Notes under the pieces: generated by a model
The model's input: the letters and a program-made list of their open reading frames with translations, nothing else
Databases searched by the model: none
Told to the model about the DNA's origin: nothing
Program-made: the position numbers and the translations under genes
Origin: Bin55 sp964572845
GTDB taxonomy: Bacteria; Pseudomonadota; Gammaproteobacteria; Pseudomonadales; Azotimanducaceae
DNA: 64,000 bases
Direction of reading: 5' to 3'
NCBI GenBank assembly: GCA_964572845.1
Contig: CAZNFX010000002.1
Coordinates: 186,001-250,000, forward strand
Shown here: positions 1 to 8,628 of the stretch, piece by piece
Layout of the letters: each line of letters begins with the position of its first letter
Position numbering within the stretch: the stretch's first letter is position 1

Positions 1-1292
1 GCGGCGAGATTCACGCGGTGAGACATGGTCATGTCTGCTGCCGTTGCAATCGTATCCATACCCACAAAGCTCAAGATCAATCCTGCGGAGAGAATTCCTC
101 CTGCTGAAATGGCTTTGGAGCCGAACGCTCGCGTTGCAAAGAAGAGTCCTTCCGAACGGCGGGCGGTGCTGATTTCGCTGTCTTCGACCACGTCGGCCAT
201 CATGGAGTCCATCATCATGGCTCCAATGATGATGCAAGTTACCTCGACCACGATGAATGTCGTATAGATCGCGAGTGACTCTATGCTTCCAAGGGGTGGC
301 CAATATCCGGCGAGCAGTAGAACGTAGGGAATGGGAAACAGCGTAATGTAGGTTAGAGTCGTGTAGATGGCAGCGCGTTTCTTCTCGAACCTCTTGCCGA
401 GCATTGGCCCAACGATGTAGGCAATAATCGGAGCGATCAGCACTGCGATGGCTGTAATTCCGATTTGAAACTCGTTGAAACCAAAGAAAAACGTTGTGTT
501 GTAGATGTAGAGAGCCGTACTCAGTCCCCCGGCAATGCCGCTGATCAATCCATAGCCAAACAGCACGGCGAAGTTTCGATTGCGCAGCGACTGAAGCATT
601 TGCTGGAATTCGCGCACAATTTCGGACATTCGAAAGCTCTCGCTAGGCTGAGGCAGAGTCATTGCATAGCGCTGCGTTCCTAGCGAAGAAATTACGATGG
701 TCAGTGCAATCGCCACCGCGCCGACGGTGGAGAAGATCTTGTAGCCAGTGTGCGAGTCCAATCCGTAAATGCCGACCCAAAATATGAAATTGAGCAAGTG
801 AATGCCGTTTCCGCCGTACCAGCCTAGCGTTTGGCGCAGTGCGAGCCACCTGCTTCGGCGGTCGTAGTCTGCTTCAAGCTCGGGAAGCTGTGCAACAGAA
901 GGCACTTCGACCAACGTAGTACCTGTACGTATCACGATGGCCAATACAAGCAGGAACCAAAAACCGTTTGAATCGGTGATCTCGAAAGGCGGGTTGAAAA
1001 TGAGCCAGAACGATATCGGGAATATGAACAGCGACGCATACATGAAGGGATGTCGCCGGCCGAGACGTGATTTGGTCTTGTCCGACCAGTGCCCAAGCAC
1101 CAAGTCCGACACAGCATCCCACAGCACCGCAATGCCAATGGCCATCGCTGCGCTGGCTGCGGGTATTTCGAGAACGCGTGTGGCAAAGACGAGCAGCAAA
1201 TAGCTGAAGGCATAGTTCTTGATGCCGAATGCGATTGACGCTGAACCGTAGAACCAATGCAGTGGATTAGCTTCAAGCAGCCGCTTAGACAC
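1..1292 (-). CDS. GPH/MFS-type cation symporter, C-terminus outside window
   Basis: The frame is open from a GTG at 1292 to the left edge, about 430 codons, so the C-terminal end is missing. The GTG is preceded by GGAGG five bases upstream, which decides the start; no ATG lies nearby in frame. The protein is rich in hydrophobic helices. Around residues 60-80 it has a loop with the residues SDKTKSRLGRRHP, preceded by WDAVSD, which is the signature of the glycoside-pentoside-hexuronide:cation symporter family (MFS_2). These inner-membrane carriers import sugars or glycosides with Na+ or H+. A second acidic loop (MMDSMMADVVEDSE) near residue 345 also fits the family. It lies 47 bases downstream of pntB on the same strand, but nothing links its substrate to transhydrogenase. 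The substrate cannot be read from the sequence. Confidence 0.85.
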   Translation of the reverse strand, partial: MSKRLLEANPLHWFYGSASIAFGIKNYAFSYLLLVFATRVLEIPAASAAMAIGIAVLWDAVSDLVLGHWSDKTKSRLGRRHPFMYASLFIFPISFWLIFNPPFEITDSNGFWFLLVLAIVIRTGTTLVEVPSVAQLPELEADYDRRSRWLALRQTLGWYGGNGIHLLNFIFWVGIYGLDSHTGYKIFSTVGAVAIALTIVISSLGTQRYAMTLPQPSESFRMSEIVREFQQMLQSLRNRNFAVLFGYGLISGIAGGLSTALYIYNTTFFFGFNEFQIGITAIAVLIAPIIAYIVGPMLGKRFEKKRAAIYTTLTYITLFPIPYVLLLAGYWPPLGSIESLAIYTTFIVVEVTCIIIGAMMMDSMMADVVEDSEISTARRSEGLFFATRAFGSKAISAGGILSAGLILSFVGMDTIATAADMTMSHRVNLA

Positions 1293-1339
1293 TAATTCCT
1301 CCCTGCGCCGACGGCGACCCGATCATGTGCTGAGGCCGT

Positions 1340-2701
1340 TTAGCCTTTGAACTCGGAGATCATGGCTGATAGCGATGCCTTGGCATCGCCAAACAGCATG
1401 CGGGTGTTGGATCCAAAGAAGAGTGGATTGTCAATTCCTGCAAATCCTGAAGCCATGGATCTCTTGAGCACGAACACGGTCTTGGCCATATCGACATTGA
1501 TGATAGGCATTCCGTAGATGGGACTATTCTCGTCGGTTCGAGCCGCTGGATTGACTACGTCGTTGGCCCCGATCACCACGGCCACGTCGATGGCTTCCAG
1601 GCGCGGGTTGATGTCGTCCATTTCAATGAGTTGATCGTAGGAGACATTGGCTTCTGCAAGCAATACATTCATGTGCCCGGGCATGCGTCCTGCGACAGGA
1701 TGAATGGCATAGGACACTTCCGTACCGTGATCCTCGAGCAATTCTCCAAGTTCGCAAAGGACGTGCTGCGCTTGAGCTACAGCCATTCCGTAACCGGGAA
1801 CGAATGCAACCGATGAGGCTGCTTCGAGAATCAGCGTTGCGTCTTCTGCCGAAATGGGGTTGACTTCACCGTCGACCTCGGTTGCCGATTTCGCTGCGCC
1901 GAATCCACTGAACAACACGTTGGGCAGCGAACGATTCATCGCCTTGCACATGATGTTCGTAAGAATGAGTCCCGCAGCCCCGACCAGAGAGCCGGAAACG
2001 ATCAATATGACATTGTTGATGGCGAATCCCGCGGCGCATGCTGCAAGCCCCGAGTAGCTATTGAGCAGCGAGATGACGACTGGCATGTCAGCGCCGCCGA
2101 TAGGTATGACGGCCATGATTCCCAAGAGGAGTGCTAGACCAATTACCGCATAAAGGTAGGGAGAGTCGCTCGCTGGATCGAGCACGAACATTACGACGCA
2201 CGCGACTAGGGCGATGAGGATTGCCGAGTTTACGAAGCGCTGACCCGCAAATACGAGCGCTCTGCTCGTCATGGTTTCCGATAGCTTGCCCCACGCTATG
2301 GCACTGCCCGAAAACGTTACGCTCCCAATCACCATAGAGATCATGGCTGTGATTGAGATAAAAAGGTCTACCCCACCGAACAGGGCTACCCAACCGACTA
2401 GGAGACTTGCTCCTCCGCCCAATCCATTGAACACAGCAACCATTTCCGGCATTGCGGTCATGGCGATTAGCCTGGAAGCAGCTACGCCTACAACAATTCC
2501 AATGGCAGCACCAACAAGAATCCAGTTCCACGAAACAATTTCGTAGGAAAGAAGCGTGGCCACGATTGCTATCAGCATGCCAATCGCAGACAGCAGGTTT
2601 CCTTTTCGCGCTGTTGACGGCTTGCCAAGCAGCTTGAGACCGAAGACAAAGAACGCTGCAGCGAATATGTACGCGGCGTTAATGTAGGCGTTACCTAGCA
2701 A
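1340..2701 (-). CDS. pntB: NAD(P) transhydrogenase subunit beta
   Basis: This is the 453-residue PntB subunit of the proton-translocating nicotinamide nucleotide transhydrogenase. The N-terminal two thirds is a bundle of membrane helices (domain II), including the stretch ending NGLGGGASLLVGW. The C-terminal part (from about residue 285) is the soluble NADP(H)-binding domain III, with GYGMAVAQAQ, the conserved YAIHPVAGRMPGHMNVLLAE segment, and VVIGANDVVNPAA close to the end. In the inner membrane the enzyme couples proton entry to hydride transfer from NADH to NADP+, feeding NADPH to biosynthesis and redox defence. Its length is normal for the family. It is the last gene of the pntAA-pntAB-pntB operon, 51 bases after pntAB. 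Confidence 0.97.
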   Translation of the reverse strand: MLGNAYINAAYIFAAAFFVFGLKLLGKPSTARKGNLLSAIGMLIAIVATLLSYEIVSWNWILVGAAIGIVVGVAASRLIAMTAMPEMVAVFNGLGGGASLLVGWVALFGGVDLFISITAMISMVIGSVTFSGSAIAWGKLSETMTSRALVFAGQRFVNSAILIALVACVVMFVLDPASDSPYLYAVIGLALLLGIMAVIPIGGADMPVVISLLNSYSGLAACAAGFAINNVILIVSGSLVGAAGLILTNIMCKAMNRSLPNVLFSGFGAAKSATEVDGEVNPISAEDATLILEAASSVAFVPGYGMAVAQAQHVLCELGELLEDHGTEVSYAIHPVAGRMPGHMNVLLAEANVSYDQLIEMDDINPRLEAIDVAVVIGANDVVNPAARTDENSPIYGMPIINVDMAKTVFVLKRSMASGFAGIDNPLFFGSNTRMLFGDAKASLSAMISEFKG

Positions 2702-2752
2702 GTCATTGGTCCCTGTCGGTTAGGGCGAGAATTCTCTGTGAATCAGCAGTAC

Positions 2753-3046
2753 CTATTTCTGGTCTCCTTTCTTCCTGAACATTCCCAGCATTCGATCTGT
2801 AACAAGGTAGCCGCCCACTACATTGGTGGTCGCGAAGGCAACAGCTACCACGCCCAAGCATGTAGCTAGCAGCGGCGACGCTGCGCCAGCTCCAGCCGCG
2901 AGCAGAGCCCCCACCAAAGTAATGCCCGAAATTGCGTTTGCTCCGGACATCAAGGGAGTGTGAAGGGTCGAAGGCACCTTCGAGATCAGTTCGAACCCCA
3001 AGAATATGGACAGAACGAGTATTAGTGCGAGAAATATGGCTTCCAC
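2753..3046 (-). CDS. pntAB: NAD(P) transhydrogenase subunit alpha part 2 (membrane part)
   Basis: This 97-residue protein is the separate membrane part of the alpha subunit. It has three hydrophobic segments and the family motif YELISKVP-type (here FELISKVPSTLHTPLMSGAN), followed by AISGITLVGALLAAG. In Escherichia coli this region is fused to the NAD(H)-binding domain in one PntA chain. A split alpha subunit, as here, is the Rhodospirillum rubrum arrangement of three genes. It follows pntAA after 17 bases and precedes pntB after 51 bases, so the three are almost certainly one transcript. The protein ends with a short basic tail (FRKKGDQK). Confidence 0.95.
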   Translation of the reverse strand: MEAIFLALILVLSIFLGFELISKVPSTLHTPLMSGANAISGITLVGALLAAGAGAASPLLATCLGVVAVAFATTNVVGGYLVTDRMLGMFRKKGDQK

Positions 3047-3063
3047 TGTCTAACTGCACTCCT

Positions 3064-4182
3064 CTATTGCGGTTGGTGAAGAACTTGGCCGTCGCGAGTG
3101 ATCACGCAGGCCTTTACGATATCGTTTTCAGGATCAAGGTGGATTGTGTTCGTCTCAGGGACTCGAAACTCCCCAAGGAAATGGAGCAGGTTGGATGAAT
3201 ACATCTCGCTGGCGTGGGTAGCCACATGTGAAGGCAGATTCCCGAACCCAATCACGCGAACGCCGTCGATGTCCACAATTTCGTTGGGAACCGAACCTTC
3301 GACGTTGCCCCCGGTCTCCACAGCCATGTCTACAACCACGCTCGTAGCATCCATTGCCTTGACCATGTCTCGGGTCACAATGCGAGGAGCTGGTCTGCCA
3401 AAAACTTGTGCTGTGGTTATCACCACGTCTGAACGAGCGATCACAGCAGCCATTCCACGTTGCTGCATTTCAATTTGCTCGGGGGTGAGAGCGCGTGCAT
3501 AGCCTTGTTCCGTCTGTTCGGTTTCGCCGATGTCGATTTCGACGAACTTTGCACCAAGGGAACGGACTTCCTCCGCAACTACTGGACGCGTGTCGAAAGC
3601 CTCAATGCGGGCGCCAAGACGATGGGCTGTGGCAATGGCCTGCAGACCTGCCACTCCTGCACCGATTACAAAGACTCTAGCTGGGGATAACGTACCTGCA
3701 GGTGTCATCATCATGGGAAAAATGCGTGGCAGATGGTGGGCAGCAGTAATCGCGGCTGCGTAGCCTGCGAGACTTGCCTGCGATGAAAGAGCGTCCATTT
3801 TCTGTGCACGTGTAGATCGCGGGATCATTTCCAATGAAACAGAAGTGATTCCCTGGCTCGCCATGGTGTTGACAAGCTCAGTTTCCTGGAAGGGATCCAA
3901 GAAACTGATATGTATAGCACCTTCTTTCAGTGCCGCTATCGAATCAGGGTCAGGGCGACGAACCCGCAAAGCAATGTCTGCCCTTTCCAGTAGGGAGGCC
4001 TTATCGTCGATTACCGAAGCACCAGCGTCGCCGTATGCCTGATCCGCTAACCCAGCACTGGTACCGATTCCAGACTCAACGCTGACCTCGAAACCGTCGC
4101 TAACAAGCTGTTTGACACTTAAAGGAACGAGAGCCGCACGGTGTTCGCCATTCGACGTTTCTCGGGTGGCAACAACGTGCAT
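3064..4182 (-). CDS. pntAA: NAD(P) transhydrogenase subunit alpha part 1 (NAD(H)-binding)
   Basis: This is the soluble NAD(H)-binding domain I of transhydrogenase, about 372 residues. Family landmarks are the N-terminal MHVVATRE, the SRAQKMDALSSQASLAGY segment, the Rossmann loop VIGAGVAGLQAIATAHRLGA, and EQVE/AEEV-RSLGAKFVEID. It binds NADH and passes hydride to domain III of PntB at the cytoplasmic face of the membrane. An upstream in-frame ATG at 4218 would add 12 residues, but homologues start at a position matching MHVVATRE, and a plausible promoter -10 box abuts 4218, so I chose 4182. Neither start has a good Shine-Dalgarno sequence. First gene of the pnt operon. Confidence 0.93.
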   Translation of the reverse strand: MHVVATRETSNGEHRAALVPLSVKQLVSDGFEVSVESGIGTSAGLADQAYGDAGASVIDDKASLLERADIALRVRRPDPDSIAALKEGAIHISFLDPFQETELVNTMASQGITSVSLEMIPRSTRAQKMDALSSQASLAGYAAAITAAHHLPRIFPMMMTPAGTLSPARVFVIGAGVAGLQAIATAHRLGARIEAFDTRPVVAEEVRSLGAKFVEIDIGETEQTEQGYARALTPEQIEMQQRGMAAVIARSDVVITTAQVFGRPAPRIVTRDMVKAMDATSVVVDMAVETGGNVEGSVPNEIVDIDGVRVIGFGNLPSHVATHASEMYSSNLLHFLGEFRVPETNTIHLDPENDIVKACVITRDGQVLHQPQ

Positions 4183-4218
4183 GCGGGACTTGGAACGACC
4201 GTAGGGGGAAGTCGGCAT

Positions 4219-4247
4219 AAGTTAGCGAGTGTCACCCTGAAAGTCAA
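4219..4247 (-). promoter_or_regulatory. Candidate sigma70 promoter of the pnt operon
   Basis: Reading the minus strand, TTGACT (4247-4242) and TAACTT (4224-4219) are separated by 17 bases. The -35 box matches the consensus at five of six positions, the -10 box at three of six. The start of transcription would fall near 4211, which supports translation from 4182 and not from the ATG at 4218. This is inference from sequence only. Confidence 0.4.
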
Positions 4248-4586
4248 GCGTTTTCAGCGTGTAGAGAGTGCAATAGCTGTTAGAACTTGGAGTGTCTACA
4301 GGTACTTGTTAGATATTTTTTGAGACGAACACAACCTCCTTAAGTGCTAGGGCTGCAGACAGGACGAGCAATCCCCACAATGGCTTAACTGGTTGGAAAC
4401 GAAGTGTTCCAATGGTCTGCCCCTTTGCCACTAAGTTTTGCAAGTTACCTGACTATCGGTTCGAGTTCTCGCTCCTAGGCTTCAAGTAGCGTGGCCGGTG
4501 TCGGGATCGGATTGTCAATAGACCCTATGGGAGCACCTATACCGAAGACAGAATTGAAGCGAACCGACCAGTTAGCCGCTTCAACA
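4248..4586. other. Intergenic, upstream of pntAA
   Basis: This stretch of about 340 bases separates pntAA from the downstream end of the small membrane-protein gene at 4587. Apart from the candidate pnt promoter at its left border I see no gene and no strong repeat. Confidence 0.5.
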
Positions 4587-5183
4587 CTATCCTGTTGTTT
4601 GCATTTGCTTGAGCGCACTTAGTGCTTTGCGCTTGGCTCTTCGCATCACGAAATACACGGCGGGCCCAACTATCGGCAAGACAATCAAGGCCCGACCGTA
4701 CAAAGCCAGCAATGACAGGTCAAAACCGAATCGACGCCACGAAAAAAATAGCCAGAGTGCGCCAACTCCGATCAGGATTAGGATGGTCACGGTAATCGTC
4801 CACTCGTACCATTTTCTCAAGTTCTTTTCGAATAAAGAAATGAATCTGTGTAGCTCGTACTTGCGTTTGTAATACCGTGTAAGTGACTTGGTAGATGGAA
4901 TTATGAAAGCGCTTGTGACGAAAAGGGCAATCAATAAGATCATGCCATTCGGAATGGGCCCAAACAGTGCCTGTTTCCACCCATGCAAGTAGGAATCGCA
5001 TGCAACTATGGCTGAAATGCAAATGCAGAATGAAAGGTAAACGCCATAGCAGTAATCACGCCAAAACCTATCTGCTAGGTTGGTGTAGAACTCATCCCAT
5101 TCCTTAGCAGCGTCGAAATCACCGGTCAGGTTGGATGACGGCGCGACGTAGGGATTGGTGAGTTTTTCGTCTTGGTCGTTCAA
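4587..5183 (-). CDS. Small inner-membrane protein with N-terminal NPY-AP motif
   Basis: I do not recognise a named family for this 198-residue protein. It begins with a hydrophilic stretch holding NPYVAPSS near residue 11; an NPY-x-x-P type motif at the N-terminus is common in uncharacterised bacterial membrane proteins. Four hydrophobic segments follow, at about residues 50-65, 78-95, 130-148 and 158-175. A basic loop (SLTRYYKRKYELHRF) lies between the second and third, and the C-terminus is basic (RRAKRKALSAL). This suggests an inner-membrane protein. It stands alone on the minus strand, with no operon partner, so context gives no clue to function. Confidence 0.7.
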   Translation of the reverse strand: MNDQDEKLTNPYVAPSSNLTGDFDAAKEWDEFYTNLADRFWRDYCYGVYLSFCICISAIVACDSYLHGWKQALFGPIPNGMILLIALFVTSAFIIPSTKSLTRYYKRKYELHRFISLFEKNLRKWYEWTITVTILILIGVGALWLFFSWRRFGFDLSLLALYGRALIVLPIVGPAVYFVMRRAKRKALSALKQMQTTG

Positions 5184-5602
5184 GGTCAGCTAAACATCTC
5201 TGATATGAGGAAGACCCGACTCATTCAGAGTCGTGCATACACAGTGGAGCCAATATAACCGAACTCTCAATCTATTTCTGTGTATGCCACTGCTTCTGCA
5301 CATCCAGCACACCCTAACAATCTGTATGTGGCTTCGAATAGAAAGGTCTGTAAGGGGTCGATCTTCAAAAAGAGGGTGTTGATTTTCGAAATAAAGCGGT
5401 CATTGTCGACAGACTACGAAGGTGCTCCACAGGCACACATAGCGAACCGCGCTAGCCGAGCGGAAGAGGGAAAGATTCCCTGAATTTGAGACGCTCAATG
5501 ACGTAGAATTGACTGTGGCATGGAGCACACTTCAAGCAAGTTCACTCCATTGCCCCAAGCCCAACGTGACTGGTCTATTTGCGGGCCTGAGGAGAGTTCA
5601 GC
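5184..5602. other. Intergenic between divergent small membrane-protein genes
   Basis: This 420-base stretch lies between two divergently transcribed membrane-protein genes and should hold both promoters. It contains the inverted repeat described at 5233-5290. I see no convincing gene. Confidence 0.5.
5233..5290. repeat. Inverted repeat, 33-base spacer
   Basis: GTGCATACACAG at 5233-5244 is mirrored by CTGTGTATGCCAC at 5278-5290. The arms pair over eleven or twelve bases with one bulged base. It lies 50 bases upstream of the membrane-protein gene that starts at 5183. It could be a regulator site or a weak hairpin. Confidence 0.45.
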
Positions 5603-6097
5603 ATGAATTCGTCGGATTCAACAACTACATTGGGAGACAAAATAAAGTTTGGCATCGCGGGTCCAATCATCATTTACGGTCTGTTTTTCGCTGGACTTCT
5701 CCATGTCGTGTTGCCAATAGTTGGCTTAGTACTTGCCTACTTTCTTCGACGAGATTCACAGGGCTACCTGCAATCACACTTCACGTATTTGATTCGTACC
5801 TTTTGGATTGCGCTTGGATTCTATATTGGGATTTGTGCTATAGCTTTAGTTATGTTCTTTCCGGCCTTTAAGAGCTTATTTTCTTTAGAATCAACAGGAT
5901 CAACCCAAAATCAATTTACTCTCAATGTATTAGGCAATAGTGTCGAGCTTTACGGCCAAAGCCCCTTCGCATTCACAACAGACGTGATTGCATTCATGGT
6001 AATACTTATAGTACTTAGCGTGGCATTTGTCGTCTGGTACTTGGTTCGACTAGGAATGGGAGTACGAGCACTTTATCTTGGAAGAGAAGCACTGTAG
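5603..6097 (+). CDS. DUF4870/Tic20-like small membrane protein
   Basis: This 164-residue protein has hydrophobic segments at about residues 18-45, 62-88 and 128-152. The first segment with its following loop (LRRDSQGYLQSHFTYLIRTFWI) matches the pattern of DUF4870-like proteins, where a membrane helix is followed by an SHF-x-x-x-IRTFW motif. The family is common in gammaproteobacteria and has no firmly known function. A 40-residue polar loop sits between the second and third helices and is probably periplasmic. The ATG is well supported by GAGGAG ending nine bases upstream. Monocistronic by spacing. Confidence 0.7.
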   Translation: MNSSDSTTTLGDKIKFGIAGPIIIYGLFFAGLLHVVLPIVGLVLAYFLRRDSQGYLQSHFTYLIRTFWIALGFYIGICAIALVMFFPAFKSLFSLESTGSTQNQFTLNVLGNSVELYGQSPFAFTTDVIAFMVILIVLSVAFVVWYLVRLGMGVRALYLGREAL

Positions 6098-6229
6098 AGA
6101 GAAACTATTGCGCTAGAGGCGAGACAGTGTGAGCAGAATAGTGGTCTTGTACTGCCAATCGCGGCGCGGGGACCCGATAGCTTCCGATTTGTCTTGACGA
6201 TTCTATGCTACTTTACGTAGTTGCCTTCT

Positions 6230-8533
6230 CTAGTTGAAAGTGCGTTGAATGCGCAGGAGCAGCTGCCGTGGTGGAATCAACTCAACGGACGTAGCACCGA
6301 CACCGAACACGTCGGTAAATTTAGAATTCACTCCTGCTTCGTCGGTGATATTGAGTGCGGAGAGAGTCAGCACCCAAGGGGTCGTGTTCGAGACCAGCGT
6401 GACTGAGACATTCCAAACCGAGTAGCTGCCTACAAGGTCAGTTATGGAGTTGTTGAACACTCGGTGGTAGTACTCGCCTCGGAACACATACTGGATATTG
6501 GTGCGTAGTTCGCCCAGTCCGGTAGCAGTGGAGTGCGTCAGCGAAGCATTGGCTGTAAGGCTCGGTGCTTTTGCGAGTTCATTGTCTTTGACATCCTTTA
6601 CGCTATTGGCCCTGGCTCGCTGGATTTCTGGTCCAAATAGCGAAAAACCCTGGGAGAGCAACGCATTGGTCACAGCATCCGATTCGACGTTGTCTAGTAC
6701 ATAGTGACTCTTGGATATCTTGGACTCTAGCCACGAGATCCTTGCGTCCCACTGCAGGTTATTGCTGATGGCTCCAAAGAGCTCCGCTTCGATTCCCGCA
6801 ATGGACGCACTCGGAATATTTGCTACTCCCCCTTCGAAGACTTCTGGATCGGTAGCTTGATATTGCATGTCTTGGTAGTCGTACCAGTAAGCGGACGCCC
6901 ATATCTGGGTCGTTCCATCGACCATGGTGCCCTTGAATCCAAGCTCTAGCGCGTCGACAACCTCATCGACAAATGTTGGTTTCACCAATGTGGGAGCTAT
7001 CTGTTCCTCCCGGCCGTAGGTTAGATTGCTGCCTCCCGGCTTGAATCCGCGGGTGTAGGATCCATACAGCAACATGTCGTCTCGTGTCGTGTATTCGAGT
7101 GCGACTCGCCCCGTCAGACGCGAAACGGAAATCGAGAGGAGATCGGTGCCGCTTCGTCCGTAGAAATTGGTGACTCGTCCATCTACGCTGTCGTCCGTGT
7201 AGCGCAATCCGCCCACAAGATTGAGCTGATCCGAGATCGAATAATCGCCCTGGGAGTACAGAGACACAGAAAGTCGTTCGGTAGTCGAATCTGAAATGAA
7301 ACCATAGTCGCCAGGCTCAAAATTTCGGACTTGCTCGACAGAAACGGGGTCGAACACACCGTCGCGACCGAAATCGATTGTTTCTCGAAAACGAACATCG
7401 AACGATGTATCAAGCAAAAAGACGCCCGCAATCCACGAGAAGTCTTCATGCGGGTTGTCTGTGGAAATCCATTGAATTTCATGGGTTGTTGTGGACTGCG
7501 TGTCGTCTTCCGGAGCAACTGCCGCAGGCAGCGATGCGTCAGGGGCTGACACAAGGTCAGTTCGGTCGTTGTCCCGATACGACACTATGTGGTCTTCTTG
7601 AACGCTGAAGAGATACTTCACGGTCGTGCTCGAGAAGTCGTGCGTGAGAATCAGCCCTAGCATGGCGGTGTCGAGCGAATGGCTTGATGGGAAGTCTTGC
7701 GACAACCTGCGTGGATTCGGCGTTAGGTCGAGAATTCCCTTTTGAGCAGCACCGTTGGTGTCTGCGGAATAGAGCTGCGATGCCAGCTCAAGCTGGGTCG
7801 AAGGCGTTGCGTCCCATGACAGTCGAAATCGGGCCATCGTGCTGTCACCTTCGTCCAATTCTTGGTCGAGCAAGACGTTTCTGCCAAAGCCGTCATGCCG
7901 ATTTATGGTTGCAGACGCTCGCATGGCAACATTAGGTGCCAACGGGAGGTTCAGCGCTCCGTAGGTCTTGATTCGGCCGTAGGTGCCGAATGTAGTTGCA
8001 ACAGCTCCGGATGTCTTTTCGTAGACAGGCGATATCGATACCACATTAATCGCACCACCCGTTGAATTCTGGCCGAAAAGCGCACCTTGGGGACCGCGAA
8101 TAATCTCAATCCTCTCCAGGTCGAGCAGGTCGGTTTGCAGCGTGAACGGGGAAGCCATGTAGATCCCGTCCAAGTGAAAGGAAACCGAGGGGTTCGCAAT
8201 CGAGTTCTGATTTGCCTCATTTCCCACTCCGCGAATGGTGACAACCGTTCTAAATCCCTCATTTTTGGCGATATTTACACCAGGAGCCAGTGCATTTAGA
8301 TCTACCAGCGTATCGACATGCAAGTCGCCTAACTGGTCGGTGTCGAAGACGGAAATCGATTGGGAAACTTCATTCAGCGGTTCGCTTCTCTTCTCAGCGG
8401 TGACAATGATTTCCTCGATTTGAGTTGTCGACTCTTGCGTTAGGGTTGGGGATACGAGCAGGGATGCGCATGCGAGCGAGCAGGCTATGGGTATTGATCG
8501 CATTGTCATGGGCTGGGAATTCGCATGTCTCAA
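6230..8533 (-). CDS. TonB-dependent outer-membrane receptor
   Basis: This 767-residue protein is a full-length TonB-dependent receptor. A signal peptide spans about residues 11-33 (SIPIACSLACASLLVSPTLTQ), followed by the TonB-box-like IEEIIVTAEKR. The plug domain includes TIRGVGNEANQNS, LDGIYMA and RIEIIRGPQGALFGQNSTGGAINV, all conserved plug motifs. The remainder alternates strands and loops of the 22-strand barrel and ends in LLLRIQRTFN, with a near-terminal phenylalanine. Such proteins import siderophores, vitamins or oligomeric substrates across the outer membrane using the proton motive force through TonB-ExbBD. The closest sub-type by plug sequence is the large group with unknown ligands found in oligotrophic marine bacteria. 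ATGs at 8509 and 8503 are alternative starts that would shorten the signal peptide. Confidence 0.95.
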   Translation of the reverse strand: MRHANSQPMTMRSIPIACSLACASLLVSPTLTQESTTQIEEIIVTAEKRSEPLNEVSQSISVFDTDQLGDLHVDTLVDLNALAPGVNIAKNEGFRTVVTIRGVGNEANQNSIANPSVSFHLDGIYMASPFTLQTDLLDLERIEIIRGPQGALFGQNSTGGAINVVSISPVYEKTSGAVATTFGTYGRIKTYGALNLPLAPNVAMRASATINRHDGFGRNVLLDQELDEGDSTMARFRLSWDATPSTQLELASQLYSADTNGAAQKGILDLTPNPRRLSQDFPSSHSLDTAMLGLILTHDFSSTTVKYLFSVQEDHIVSYRDNDRTDLVSAPDASLPAAVAPEDDTQSTTTHEIQWISTDNPHEDFSWIAGVFLLDTSFDVRFRETIDFGRDGVFDPVSVEQVRNFEPGDYGFISDSTTERLSVSLYSQGDYSISDQLNLVGGLRYTDDSVDGRVTNFYGRSGTDLLSISVSRLTGRVALEYTTRDDMLLYGSYTRGFKPGGSNLTYGREEQIAPTLVKPTFVDEVVDALELGFKGTMVDGTTQIWASAYWYDYQDMQYQATDPEVFEGGVANIPSASIAGIEAELFGAISNNLQWDARISWLESKISKSHYVLDNVESDAVTNALLSQGFSLFGPEIQRARANSVKDVKDNELAKAPSLTANASLTHSTATGLGELRTNIQYVFRGEYYHRVFNNSITDLVGSYSVWNVSVTLVSNTTPWVLTLSALNITDEAGVNSKFTDVFGVGATSVELIPPRQLLLRIQRTFN

Positions 8534-8628
8534 GTTTAACTAATGGCTATCCACGGTGAATTGATGTCAGATCCCACTCGATAAGCCAGATCACCGGACT
8601 TTGTCGAAAATATTGAGCAATTGCTCCC

